In this document: piece by piece, positions 8,860 to 17,339 of the stretch | Numbering within the stretch: position 1 is the first letter of the stretch | How the letters are laid out: each line of letters opens with the position of its first letter | Source: Gillisia limnaea DSM 15749 | Lineage (GTDB): Bacteria > Bacteroidota > Bacteroidia > Flavobacteriales > Flavobacteriaceae | Assembly: GCF_000243235.1 (NCBI RefSeq) | Contig: NZ_JH594606.1 | Location: 2,290,572 to 2,354,571, forward strand | DNA length: 64,000 nt | Direction of reading: 5' to 3' | The notes under the pieces: generated by a model | The model's database searches: none | Told to the model about the DNA's origin: nothing | The model's input: only the letters and a program-made list of their open reading frames with translations | Translations under genes and position numbers: made by a program

Positions 8860-9543
8860 ATGAAGAAAAAAGATATTACCATACTTCTGGTAGACGACGA
8901 GCCGGATATCCTTGAAATAGTAGGATACAATCTTACTGCAGAAGGATATAATGTAATCACTGCCGAAGATGGTGCACAGGGAGTGAAACTTGCCAAAAAG
9001 AAAAAACCACATTTAATTATCCTGGATGTGATGATGCCCGAGATGGATGGAATTGAGGCCTGTGAACAAATAAGAAAAATTCCGGAACTCAGCGAAACCA
9101 TTATTACTTTTTTAACCGCCCGGGGAGAAGATTATTCTCAAATGGCAGGTTTTGATGCCGGAGCCGATGATTATATCACCAAGCCCATCAAACCAAAAGT
9201 GCTTGTAAGCAAAGTGAAGGCCTTGCTTCGCCGATTTAAAGAAGAAGAACTTTCTTCTAATATTGTGAAAATAGGTGACCTCGTAATAAACAGGGATGAA
9301 TACAAGATCATTAAAAATGATGTGGAATTGATCCTTCCCCGCAAGGAATTTGAATTGCTTTCATTATTGGCCTCAAAACCCGGTAAGGTTTTTAAACGGG
9401 AAGATATTCTTGATAAAGTTTGGGGAAACGAAGTGGTTGTTGGTGGTAGAACTATTGATGTCCACATTAGAAAACTTCGGGAAAAGATTGGGGACGAAAG
9501 TTTTAAAACAGTAAAAGGGGTTGGATATAAGTTTGTTTTTTAA
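8860..9543 (+). CDS. PhoB/OmpR-family response regulator
   Basis: Seen: 227 residues from the ATG at 8860 (a TTG at 8845 gives five extra residues and is less likely). The receiver domain spans ~5-125 with acidic pair D12-D13, phosphoacceptor D56 (ILDVMMP) and the lysine of the YITKPIKP loop. A winged-helix OmpR/PhoB DNA-binding domain fills ~135-227 (PRKEFELLSLLASKPGKVF, VDVHIRKLREKIG-type recognition helix region, ending VKGVGYKFVF). Its stop codon overlaps the kinase ATG by one base (TAATG), so the pair is translationally coupled. Known: PhoB-type regulators control phosphate starvation genes. Whether this is the true PhoB or another OmpR-type regulator is not proven. Confidence 0.92.
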   Translation: MKKKDITILLVDDEPDILEIVGYNLTAEGYNVITAEDGAQGVKLAKKKKPHLIILDVMMPEMDGIEACEQIRKIPELSETIITFLTARGEDYSQMAGFDAGADDYITKPIKPKVLVSKVKALLRRFKEEELSSNIVKIGDLVINRDEYKIIKNDVELILPRKEFELLSLLASKPGKVFKREDILDKVWGNEVVVGGRTIDVHIRKLREKIGDESFKTVKGVGYKFVF

Positions 9544-10640
9544 TGTCTAAGGACTTTAAAAAATCATATAAATTTGCCATAAAAACTTCGCTTTTTATAA
9601 CCCTGGTATTGACACTTATATTGGGTGTGTTTTTATTTTATCACGGGTTGTTCGAATTCTACTCCCTGGGGATTTTTCTGGTGTCTAGTTATCTTGTTTC
9701 GTTTTTTATAATTCAGTATCGCGTAGAGAATTTTATATATAAACGGGTTAAAAAAATCTACGACAATGTAACGCTTTTGGATGCCACTACCTTAAGGCCA
9801 AATCAAATCACCACAGATATGGCAACCTTAACCAGAGAAGTAGAAAAATTTGCTGAGGATAAAAAACTTGAAATAGAAACCTTGAAGATACGGGAAACCT
9901 ATAGAAAGGAATTTATGGGAAATGTATCCCATGAATTAAAAACTCCACTTTTTACTGTTCAGGGTTATATACTTACACTTTTAGATGGAGCCATGAAAGA
10001 CAAGACGGTTCGCAAAAAATACCTTCAACGAGCTGGTAAAGGTGTGGAAAGGTTGATCTATATTGTAAAAGATCTTGATATGATCACCAAACTGGAAGCC
10101 GGAGATCTTCATTTACACCTGGAAAACTTCAACATCGTGGAAATGGTTCAGAATGCCTTCGATCTCCTGGAAATGAAAGCTGCAAAAAAAAACATCACCT
10201 TAACTTTTGATATCCCCTATGAGGAGGCTATTTGGGTATATGCAGACAGGGAGCGCATTCAGCAGGTGCTTTCCAATCTTGTAGTAAATTCAATAAAATA
10301 CGGCAAAAAAGGGGGAACAACAGAGATAAGTATTGAGAACCTGATAAAAAACAAAGTTATTGTTCGCGTGACCGATAACGGAGAAGGAATAGAAAAGGCG
10401 AACATTCCAAGGCTTTTTGAGAGGTTCTACCGTGTAGATAAGAGTGGTTCACGAAAAGAAGGCGGTTCCGGATTGGGATTATCTATCGTAAAACATATCA
10501 TAGAAGCTCATAATGAAAAGATCTATGTGGAAAGTGTTTTTGGGGTTGGAAGTGAATTTTCATTCACCATGGAAAAGAGTAAAAGCCCTTCTAAAATCAC
10601 TACTTCCGAAAAAACCGGGAACGGAAGAAAAAAAGCGTAA
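9543..10640 (+). CDS. PhoR-like sensor histidine kinase
   Basis: Seen: 365 residues. Two membrane helices lie at about 14-34 and 38-58 with almost no periplasmic loop, so it is unlikely to sense an extracellular ligand directly. A short linker leads to the dimerisation domain with phospho-histidine H130 in GNVSHELKTPLFTVQGY. The ATP-binding domain follows, with N box SNLVVNSIKYG, DNGEGI, the F box RLFERFYRVDK and GGSGLGLSIVKHI. Known: this short-loop architecture matches PhoR-type kinases that sense through the Pst transporter and PhoU; neither is in the window. The last 81 bases overlap the convergent glycosyltransferase gene, which is unusual. Confidence 0.92.
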   Translation: MSKDFKKSYKFAIKTSLFITLVLTLILGVFLFYHGLFEFYSLGIFLVSSYLVSFFIIQYRVENFIYKRVKKIYDNVTLLDATTLRPNQITTDMATLTREVEKFAEDKKLEIETLKIRETYRKEFMGNVSHELKTPLFTVQGYILTLLDGAMKDKTVRKKYLQRAGKGVERLIYIVKDLDMITKLEAGDLHLHLENFNIVEMVQNAFDLLEMKAAKKNITLTFDIPYEEAIWVYADRERIQQVLSNLVVNSIKYGKKGGTTEISIENLIKNKVIVRVTDNGEGIEKANIPRLFERFYRVDKSGSRKEGGSGLGLSIVKHIIEAHNEKIYVESVFGVGSEFSFTMEKSKSPSKITTSEKTGNGRKKA

Positions 10641-11636
10641 TCCTTTATAATCGTTGATTTCCTCAAGTTTTATTGCAGTGAATTTAGCCTGAGAACAACC
10701 AGGGGAAATCCCCTTTTTTTTCAATCGGCGGGCCAAATATTCCTGTTCGGGTTGTCCCGGAGTGGGTATTAAAAAAGCAGGTTTCTCCAGTTTAGCCAGA
10801 TCCATTAGGCTGGTATATCCCGATCTTGAAATCACCAACCTACTGCTATTGATCACACGTTCAAGTTCCCTGGAAGTCATGAAATTATAAACACTAAAAT
10901 TTCCCTTCTTTTCAACCTTTTGGATTTCCTCAACGATTCCACGCACAACGCAAATTTTTGTAGTAGTTCCCTTCAGCTCTTTGAATAGGATCTTTTCAAG
11001 AATACTGCGCTGAGGTTCCGGCCCTGAAAGCAAAACCAGGATGTCATATTTAATCGGTCGTACTTCTTTTTCAAACCTGCTTAAGATCCCAAGGTATTTT
11101 AATGGGAGCGTAGTTTTTTTTAAATGACTCATTTTTCCGCTAAGGTTGATAGTTCCCGGAAGATCCGGAACCCAGCATTCATCAAATTTATTGATATACC
11201 ATTGCTGAATTTTACTGCTTAAAAGGCTTGTTAATCCTGAAAGAACCTGGATTTGATGGGTTATAAAAACCGAGGGCACTAAGTTGGAACGAACTCCCCA
11301 GCGGTTATCTGAAATGATCCCCGATATGTTTTTGGTCTTGATGAGATCTTCGGTAAGTTTTCTCTCTTTGGAAATGGTTCTTAAGATGTGCGGTGTATTG
11401 CAAAGAAGTTTGAATTTTAACAGGAAAGGATATTTTGAATATTCGATAGAATAGGAGGGAAGGGAATAATGTTCGAGTTCCGGAAATTCTTTCTGTAATA
11501 AATGCAGGGCATCTCCGTCTGATGCGATCACCGGGACAAAATTTTGTTCGTTCAAAGCACGAATAATAGGGATACAGCGGGTGGCATGTCCCAGTCCCCA
11601 GTTTAAAGGTGCTACCAGAATTCTTTTTTTGTCCAT
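10560..11636 (-). CDS. MurG/MGDG-synthase-like glycosyltransferase
   Basis: Seen: 358 residues from the ATG at 11636; the codon at 11642 in the same frame is TTG. The N-terminus RILVAPLNWGLGHATRCIPI carries the GLGHATR loop of GT28-fold enzymes. A C-terminal GT-B domain is marked by VISRSGYTSLMDLAKLEKP and PTPGQPEQEYLARRL, the nucleotide-sugar binding region of MurG relatives. Known: this family transfers a sugar from a UDP- or similar donor to lipid-linked or carotenoid-like acceptors at the membrane. The specific acceptor is unknown. True MurG is normally in the dcw cluster, so this is a paralogue. Its 3' end overlaps the convergent kinase gene by 81 bases. Confidence 0.8.
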   Translation of the reverse strand: MDKKRILVAPLNWGLGHATRCIPIIRALNEQNFVPVIASDGDALHLLQKEFPELEHYSLPSYSIEYSKYPFLLKFKLLCNTPHILRTISKERKLTEDLIKTKNISGIISDNRWGVRSNLVPSVFITHQIQVLSGLTSLLSSKIQQWYINKFDECWVPDLPGTINLSGKMSHLKKTTLPLKYLGILSRFEKEVRPIKYDILVLLSGPEPQRSILEKILFKELKGTTTKICVVRGIVEEIQKVEKKGNFSVYNFMTSRELERVINSSRLVISRSGYTSLMDLAKLEKPAFLIPTPGQPEQEYLARRLKKKGISPGCSQAKFTAIKLEEINDYKGLRFFSSVPGFFGSSDFRRAFTLFHGE

Positions 11637-11765
11637 GATCAAATATAGGAATAGGCTTCGGAAATTGCGTTGGTTTGGAGGAATTCAGATTTATTAAAGC
11701 AGATTTTCGCTTTTTTGGGTGGTTCTAAACGATTTTAGTTAGTTTTACCAAAATATTAAGAAGTA

Positions 11766-12440
11766 GTGGGGAGTAAAAATAAACTCAGAAGATTCCGTGA
11801 GAACGAGCAATTTGATAATGTGGTACAGCCTTCGCGGGAGGAGTTAACTCAGAATAACTTTCCTTTAAGAGGCAAATGGCGATCCAATTTTTTTAAAAAC
11901 AATAACCCTATAGTACTGGAGCTGGGCTGCGGGAAAGGGGAATACAGCGTTGCCCTGGCTTTGGCTAACCCGGAAAAGAATTTCATTGGGGTGGATATTA
12001 AAGGAGCCAGGTTTTGGCGCGGTGCAAAGACCGGGATCGAAGAAAACATTAACAATCTTGGATTTATTAGAACCCAGATTGAACTGGTAGATCATATTTT
12101 TGATGAAAATGAGATCGATGAGATCTGGATCACCTTCCCGGATCCGCAAATTAAATACAAACGCACCAAACACCGGTTGACCAATTCAGAATTTCTTCAG
12201 AAATACAAATACATACTAAAACCGGACGGGATAGTGAATTTAAAAACCGATAGCGAATTTATGCACGGATATACCCTGGGGCTCCTGCACGGAGAAGGTC
12301 ATGAGATCATACAGGCCAATCACGATGTTTATAAAAATGTATATTCTCCAAAAGAAGTAACCGGGATACAAACTTTCTATGAAAAACAGTACCTTGAGCA
12401 AGGAAAGCGAATTACCTATATTCAATTTAAGATAAAATAA
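11766..12440 (+). CDS. trmB: tRNA (guanine-N7-)-methyltransferase
   Basis: Makes m7G46 in the variable loop of tRNAs using S-adenosylmethionine. Seen: 224 residues with the SAM motif VLELGCGKGEYSVALA, the TrmB signatures FIGVDIKGARFWRGAK, WITFPDPQIKYKRTKHRLT and the terminal TGIQTFYEKQYLEQGKRITY. Translation starts at GTG (11766); no ATG gives a proper N-terminus. Five bases after its stop comes the LysE-family gene, and then the alkyltransferase-like gene two bases later, so the three form a tight operon. Confidence 0.96.
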   Translation: MGSKNKLRRFRENEQFDNVVQPSREELTQNNFPLRGKWRSNFFKNNNPIVLELGCGKGEYSVALALANPEKNFIGVDIKGARFWRGAKTGIEENINNLGFIRTQIELVDHIFDENEIDEIWITFPDPQIKYKRTKHRLTNSEFLQKYKYILKPDGIVNLKTDSEFMHGYTLGLLHGEGHEIIQANHDVYKNVYSPKEVTGIQTFYEKQYLEQGKRITYIQFKIK

Positions 12441-12444
12441 AATT

Positions 12445-13068
12445 TTGGAGGAAACCAAACTTTTCCTAATCACTTATTTTGCTGCTCTCCTTGGGGTAGT
12501 ACCGCCGGGATTAGTCAATATGACGGTTGCAAAAACCTGTATGAAGCATGGGGAAAAGAGCGGTATCTTCGTTGCTATTGGAGCATCCATTGTGGTGCTT
12601 ATACAAGCCCTGTTGGCTGTTTTTTTGGCCGGGTATATTTTCAATAATCCATTCATTAGGAATGTGCTTTTAAGAGCTGGCCTGGTGATTTTCATCATTT
12701 TAGCCATTTTCTTTTTTGTGAAAGCACAAAATGGTTCACATATAGATGCTCAAACGGAAAAAACCAATGCCAACAGTATTTTTAAAGGAATTCTTGTTGC
12801 TGCTTTAAATGTTTTTCCAATCCCATATTTTGTAGCACTTGCAACCGCATTAAATATTGGTGGAGATGTTTCCTATGATTGGTTTTTAATGATCACCTTT
12901 GTGCTTGCAGCATCTCTGGGAACTTTTACTACACTTTATTTCTACGTTTTATCCTTTCAGAAGATCCATAGTAAAACAGCGATATTCTCTAAATACTCCA
13001 ATTATTTTATGGCCATACTAATGTTTGTATTGGTAATCATTACGCTTATCCGGATCTTTTATTATTAA
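12445..13068 (+). CDS. LysE-family amino-acid/metabolite exporter
   Basis: Seen: 207 residues with six hydrophobic spans and the family N-terminal motif GVVPPGLVNMTVAKTCMKHG near residues 17-36 in the first helix. The best start is the TTG at 12445, giving a short polar N-terminus (MEETK) directly before helix 1; the first internal ATG would delete helix 1. Known: LysE/RhtB proteins are inner-membrane exporters of basic or hydroxylated amino acids and related solutes. The substrate is not predictable here. Tightly packed between trmB and the alkyltransferase-like gene. Confidence 0.85.
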   Translation: MEETKLFLITYFAALLGVVPPGLVNMTVAKTCMKHGEKSGIFVAIGASIVVLIQALLAVFLAGYIFNNPFIRNVLLRAGLVIFIILAIFFFVKAQNGSHIDAQTEKTNANSIFKGILVAALNVFPIPYFVALATALNIGGDVSYDWFLMITFVLAASLGTFTTLYFYVLSFQKIHSKTAIFSKYSNYFMAILMFVLVIITLIRIFYY

Positions 13069-13069
13069 A

Positions 13070-13414
13070 ATGGCTTCAGAGAAAAATTTTTTCGAACGGG
13101 TTTATGAAGTGGTAAAGTTAATTCCATATGGCAGAGTAACTTCCTATGGTGCCATTGCCAGGTACCTTGGTGCAGCCGGAAGTGCCAGAATGGTTGGCTG
13201 GGCGATGAATAATTCTCATGACATGGACACGATACCTGCCCAAAGAGTGGTAAACCGAATTGGCTTGCTTACAGGGAAACACCATTTTGGAGGCTCCTCC
13301 GCGATGCAGCAATTACTGGAAGCCGAAGGTGTGAAAATTAAAGACAATCAGGTTCTGGATTTTAAGAAAGTTTTTTGGGATCCAAACCTGGAACTCCCCG
13401 GAAGGGATTCTTAG
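13070..13414 (+). CDS. alkyltransferase-like (ATL) DNA-binding protein
   Basis: Seen: 114 residues matching only the DNA-binding domain of O6-methylguanine-DNA methyltransferases (VYEVVKLIPYGRVTSYGAIA, GSARMVGWAMNN). The active-site PCHRV motif is changed to PAQRV, so the alkyl-accepting cysteine is absent. Known: such ATL proteins bind O6-alkylguanine without repairing it and hand the lesion to nucleotide excision repair. Length and the lost cysteine fit the family. It starts two bases after the exporter stop codon and is probably cotranscribed with trmB. Confidence 0.92.
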   Translation: MASEKNFFERVYEVVKLIPYGRVTSYGAIARYLGAAGSARMVGWAMNNSHDMDTIPAQRVVNRIGLLTGKHHFGGSSAMQQLLEAEGVKIKDNQVLDFKKVFWDPNLELPGRDS

Positions 13415-13492
13415 TATGAAATACCATAATTTCAGCTTATTATCCTATCGATCAATTATAAGTAAATTCTTCGTTTTCTTGGCTTTTACCGT

Positions 13493-13500
13493 TATATTTG
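13493..13500 (+). promoter_or_regulatory. -7 box of the mrp operon promoter
   Basis: TATATTTG is an exact TAnnTTTG match, about 50 bases before the mrp start codon. A TTG upstream (TCTTGG) is too close for ideal spacing. Confidence 0.45.
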
Positions 13501-13552
13501 TACTTTGGAATCAGTCTATATAAGAGGTTGAAAATCAGAAAAAAAAATCAGG

Positions 13553-14683
13553 ATGAAATTAGATAAAAAAGACATATTAGCTGCGCTGGAAACCATTTCT
13601 GTTTCGGGAGAAGGGAAAAACATGGTGGAGAGCGGCGCTGTAAAAAATATAATGACTTTTGGAGATGAGGTTGTGGTGGATTTAGTACTTAGCACCCCTG
13701 CTTTACACATTAAAAAAAGAGCCGAAGTGGATGTGATGAAAGCCATTCACGACAAGGTATATGCCAAGGCTAAGGTAACTGTAAATATCAAGGTAGAAGC
13801 GCCTGAAAAACCGGAGATTAAGGGAAAAAATATTCCCGGGATTAAGAACATAATCGCTGTTGCTTCCGGAAAAGGCGGAGTTGGAAAATCTACGGTAACC
13901 GCGAATCTTGCGGTTACCCTTGCCAAAATGGGATTTAAAGTTGGCTTGCTGGATGCCGATATTTATGGGCCTTCCATGCCTATGATGTTTGATGTTGCGG
14001 CAGAAAGGCCACTTTCTGTGAATATCGATGGAAAATCCAAAATGAAACCTGTAGAAAATTATGGAGTCAAATTATTATCTATAGGATTTTTTACCAAGCC
14101 AGATCAGGCAGTGGTTTGGCGTGGTCCTATGGCTGCAAAAGCGCTCAATCAAATGATATTTGATGCCGCCTGGGGAGAACTGGATTTTATGCTTATAGAC
14201 CTTCCTCCGGGAACAGGAGATATCCATTTATCCATTATGCAATCCATGCCTATCACCGGAGCAGTGATTGTAAGCACTCCGCAAAATGTAGCATTGGCCG
14301 ATGCCAGAAAAGGAGTTGCAATGTTTCAGCAGGAAAGTATCAATGTTCCGGTTTTAGGAATTATAGAAAATATGGCCTTTTTTACTCCTGAAGAATTGCC
14401 GGATAATAAATATTTCATCTTTGGAAAAGATGGAGCCAGGAATCTTGCAGATGATTTGAAGGTTCCGTTTTTGGGGGAACTTCCCCTGGTTCAAAGCATT
14501 CGGGAAGCGGGCGATATTGGTCGTCCTGCGGCCTTGCAAATAGCAACTCCTCTTGAAGCCGCTTTTGAGAAAATCACTCAAAATGTGGTGCAGGAAACGG
14601 TGAACAGAAACAAAAGCCTTCCTCCAACCGAAGCCGTAAAAATTACGACTATGGCCGGATGCAGTGCTGTTAAAAAGAAATAA
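13553..14683 (+). CDS. Mrp/NBP35-family P-loop ATPase, iron-sulfur carrier
   Basis: Seen: 376 residues. A DUF59/MIP18-like domain covers ~1-85, then a deviant Walker A P-loop VASGKGGVGKSTVTANLAVT near 102-121, a switch region LLDADIYGPSMPMMF and Walker B LIDLPPGTGD. Known: Mrp/ApbC proteins bind and transfer Fe-S clusters as dimers. Odd: the CxxC cluster motif expected after IENMAFF is missing and reads TPEELPDNKYFIFG; the only late cysteine is in AGCSAV at the C-terminus. I believe this is normal for the Bacteroidota branch. The next gene, a NifU-type scaffold, begins at the very next base after the stop codon, supporting an Fe-S role. Confidence 0.92.
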   Translation: MKLDKKDILAALETISVSGEGKNMVESGAVKNIMTFGDEVVVDLVLSTPALHIKKRAEVDVMKAIHDKVYAKAKVTVNIKVEAPEKPEIKGKNIPGIKNIIAVASGKGGVGKSTVTANLAVTLAKMGFKVGLLDADIYGPSMPMMFDVAAERPLSVNIDGKSKMKPVENYGVKLLSIGFFTKPDQAVVWRGPMAAKALNQMIFDAAWGELDFMLIDLPPGTGDIHLSIMQSMPITGAVIVSTPQNVALADARKGVAMFQQESINVPVLGIIENMAFFTPEELPDNKYFIFGKDGARNLADDLKVPFLGELPLVQSIREAGDIGRPAALQIATPLEAAFEKITQNVVQETVNRNKSLPPTEAVKITTMAGCSAVKKK

Positions 14684-14926
14684 ATGACAACTGAAGAAAT
14701 TAGGTCAAATGTTGAAAAAGCCCTTGATGAAATTCGCCCCTTCTTGCAAAGTGATGGTGGAGATATCTCGCTGGTTTCCATAGAAGACGATCGTTTTGTA
14801 ACGGTGCAGTTGGAAGGTGCCTGTGTAGGTTGCCACGTAAACCAAATGACACTTAAGTCGGGGGTGGAATTGACGATTAAAAAATATGTACCACAAATCG
14901 AAAAGGTGGTAAATTTAGAAAGGTAA
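14684..14926 (+). CDS. NifU C-terminal-domain (Nfu) iron-sulfur scaffold
   Basis: Seen: 80 residues forming just the Nfu domain: EIRPFLQSDGGDISLVSIED, then the cluster-binding GACVGCHVNQMTLKSGVE with CxxC, ending in the KYVPQIEKVV helix. Known: Nfu proteins carry a [4Fe-4S] cluster between two subunits and deliver it to apo-enzymes. The ATG is directly adjacent to the mrp stop codon, so the two are almost certainly cotranslated. Confidence 0.95.
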   Translation: MTTEEIRSNVEKALDEIRPFLQSDGGDISLVSIEDDRFVTVQLEGACVGCHVNQMTLKSGVELTIKKYVPQIEKVVNLER

Positions 14927-14971
14927 GCATGCTTTTTGCTACTTAGCTTTCAATTGCAAATGGAATCAAGA

Positions 14972-16033
14972 ATGATCAAGACAGATATAATTATAATTGG
15001 TGCCGGGCCAACTGGCTTATTTACGGTTTTTGAAGCCGGATTACTCAAATTAAATTGTCATTTAATAGATGCTTTGCCACAGCCTGGTGGACAATGTTCT
15101 GAGATATACCCCAAAAAACCAATTTATGACATTCCCGGATTTCCGGAGGTATTGGCCGGTGATCTGGTAAAAAACCTGATGGAACAAATCAAGCCTTTTA
15201 GCCCCGGATTTACCCTGGGAGAAAGAGCTGAAACCCTGGATGCTCAAGAGGATGGAAGCTTTATTGTAACCACCAGCAAAGGGACTAAACATAAGGCGCC
15301 AGTTGTTGTAATTGCAGGTGGTCTTGGAAGTTTTGAACCCAGAAAGCCGCCTATTCCCGTTATTGGGAACTATGAGGATAAAGGAGTTGCTTATATAATT
15401 CGTGATCCGGAAGTTTACCGCGATAAAAATGTGGTGATTGCCGGAGGTGGAGATTCTGCCTTAGACTGGTCTATTTATCTGGCAGATATTGCCAAGGAAG
15501 TTTCTCTTATACACCGCAGAAAAGATTTTCGCGGGGCACTGGATTCGGTAGATAAAGTGGAGGAACTATCCAAAATTGGAAAAATCAATTTGATCACCGA
15601 GGCTGAAGTGGTAGATTTAAAAGGAGAAGATCACCTGGAGGCGGTAGTGATTCGCCATAAAGATCAGGTTTCAGATGAAGAGGTAAAACCAACAGATCAT
15701 TTTATTCCGCTTTTTGGACTTTCACCAAAATTAGGTCCAATTGGGGATTGGGGACTGGAAATTGAGAAAAATGCCATTAAAGTGGATAATGCGTATGATT
15801 ATCAAACCAATATTCCAGGGGTTTACGCCATAGGAGATGTGAATACCTATCCCGGAAAACTTAAATTAATTCTTTGCGGATTCCATGAAGCGGCTATTAT
15901 GTGCCAGAGTGCATATCAGCGTATTTTTCCCGATAAAAAATATGTGATGAAATATACCACCGTTAGCGGAATAAGTGGATTCGATGGATCCCGAAAAGAA
16001 GCTAAAAGAGAAGTTGTAAAAAGTATCAATTAA
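14972..16033 (+). CDS. ferredoxin-NADP reductase, thioredoxin-reductase type
   Basis: Seen: 353 residues from the ATG at 14972 (MIKTDIIIIGAGPTGLFTV), the usual family start; another ATG at 14960 would add four residues. FAD-binding GAGPTG is at ~10-15, the pyridine-nucleotide motif VIAGGGDSALDWSIYLAD lies mid-protein and the FAD contact GDVNTYPGKLKLILCGFHEAA near 285-305. The redox CxxC of thioredoxin reductase is absent, which marks the YumC-type ferredoxin/flavodoxin reductase. It moves electrons between NADPH and ferredoxin in the cytoplasm. A [2Fe-2S] ferredoxin gene follows 49 bases later and is its obvious partner. Confidence 0.93.
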   Translation: MIKTDIIIIGAGPTGLFTVFEAGLLKLNCHLIDALPQPGGQCSEIYPKKPIYDIPGFPEVLAGDLVKNLMEQIKPFSPGFTLGERAETLDAQEDGSFIVTTSKGTKHKAPVVVIAGGLGSFEPRKPPIPVIGNYEDKGVAYIIRDPEVYRDKNVVIAGGGDSALDWSIYLADIAKEVSLIHRRKDFRGALDSVDKVEELSKIGKINLITEAEVVDLKGEDHLEAVVIRHKDQVSDEEVKPTDHFIPLFGLSPKLGPIGDWGLEIEKNAIKVDNAYDYQTNIPGVYAIGDVNTYPGKLKLILCGFHEAAIMCQSAYQRIFPDKKYVMKYTTVSGISGFDGSRKEAKREVVKSIN

Positions 16034-16082
16034 AACTATAAACCTATCCGGTCTAAATCACCTGTGAGTTTTTTTGCAAGCT

Positions 16083-16418
16083 ATGTCTGATATTAAAATA
16101 ACCATTATAGACCGCGAGGGAGAAGCCCACGTGGTGGATGCCCCAACCGATATGAATATGAACCTTATGGAAGTGGTTCGCTCATACGAACTTGCTCCCG
16201 AGGGTACTATTGGTATTTGTGGTGGAATGGCGATGTGTGCTTCCTGCCAATGTTATATTTTGAGTCATGAGGACCTTCTTCCCGAAAAAAGTTATGAAGA
16301 GGAGGATATGTTGGATCAGGCATTTTTCGTTGAAGATAACAGCCGTCTTGGTTGCCAGATATTCATCAAAAAAGAACTGGAGGGGCTTGAGGTAAAACTG
16401 GCTCCGGAAAGCACTTAA
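16083..16418 (+). CDS. [2Fe-2S] ferredoxin, adrenodoxin/putidaredoxin type
   Basis: Seen: 111 residues from the ATG at 16083. The cluster ligands are C46, C52 and C55 in ICGGMAMCASC and C91 in RLGCQIF, the C-x5-C-x2-C spacing of the adrenodoxin class; C57 is extra. Acidic loops (YEEEDMLDQA) could form the partner-binding surface. Known: these ferredoxins serve Fe-S assembly or P450-type enzymes. Here it ends an operon with mrp, nfu and a matching reductase, which favours a role in Fe-S cluster biogenesis. Confidence 0.93.
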   Translation: MSDIKITIIDREGEAHVVDAPTDMNMNLMEVVRSYELAPEGTIGICGGMAMCASCQCYILSHEDLLPEKSYEEEDMLDQAFFVEDNSRLGCQIFIKKELEGLEVKLAPEST

Positions 16419-16443
16419 TTACAGCCTCTTTTTAGTACATTCT

Positions 16444-17226
16444 TTAACTTTCCGGTACAAGCTCTGTAATGATTTCGTTGTAGATTCCATCCCAGAGTTC
16501 TGCGCGTGAATTAAGGGCATCCCGGGAAACATATTTAACTTCCGTCCATTTTAGGGCGTCCTCACCGCAAAGTTCTTCTATCATTTTATAGGCCATCGGT
16601 CCATGTTCATCGGCATCGAGTTCTATATGTCGGTCAAAATAATATTTAAACAATTTTAGATCCTCTTCAGGGAAATTTTGATGCACCTTTTTAATAATGG
16701 AAGTAAACATATCGGGGATAAGGCCTTCCCGCCCAAACGTGAAGGCTGCCGCAATCTTATGAGGTTTTCCTTCAGAAATAATCTCGAATGTGAATTTTAA
16801 AAACTGCTTTATACTTTGGGGAAGCTCACTAACGGCTATAACCAGGAAAATATCGGTACCGTGAATTACCTGAAGAAGAAAATCATCGATTTTTTTTTGA
16901 TTGGCACCGGAATTTTTCATCGCATCCAGGTACATTTCAAAATGACTTTGACGCTTTCCGAAGAAGTTGAGGTCTGATTCCTCTGCAAGAACGATTTCAT
17001 TTACAAGATATCTTATTTCGGGGTTGCCTACCGGATACCAGGGAGTTGTTGTTTTGGTAAATCTTTCCTGAAGTGCCTTTAGAAGCGACATAAAATCCCA
17101 AACCGCAAATACGTGGTGTTCCATAAAACATCTTAAATGTTCGGGACTTTTTATTTCATTATAAAGAGGATGGTTCAATAGCCTGGATTTTTGAGATTTC
17201 AGGCTGTGGTTAATCGTTTCTATCAT
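16444..17226 (-). CDS. DUF3050 (heme-oxygenase-like fold) protein
   Basis: Seen: 260 residues from the ATG at 17226 (the longer frame to 17355 starts at TTG and adds an unlikely tail). The family pattern is clear: HPLYNEIKSPEHLRCFMEHH, FAVWDFMSLLKALQ, NEIVLAEESD and YFDRHIELDADEHGPMAYKMI. The spaced His/Glu/Asp residues resemble the metal-ligand set of heme-oxygenase-like di-iron proteins. Known: DUF3050 belongs to that fold, with no settled function. Inference: a di-iron oxidase may draw electrons from the ferredoxin encoded convergently 25 bases away; this is proximity only. Confidence 0.8.
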   Translation of the reverse strand: MIETINHSLKSQKSRLLNHPLYNEIKSPEHLRCFMEHHVFAVWDFMSLLKALQERFTKTTTPWYPVGNPEIRYLVNEIVLAEESDLNFFGKRQSHFEMYLDAMKNSGANQKKIDDFLLQVIHGTDIFLVIAVSELPQSIKQFLKFTFEIISEGKPHKIAAAFTFGREGLIPDMFTSIIKKVHQNFPEEDLKLFKYYFDRHIELDADEHGPMAYKMIEELCGEDALKWTEVKYVSRDALNSRAELWDGIYNEIITELVPES

Positions 17227-17339
17227 TTTTTTTGTGAAGCTTTTTGAAATATTAAGATGAATTGAAGGAACTGATAAATTACTGAGTAAATTTGTGGAAT
17301 GTATTTTGTTTAAAAAAAGTGTATTCAGCAGTTTAAAAT

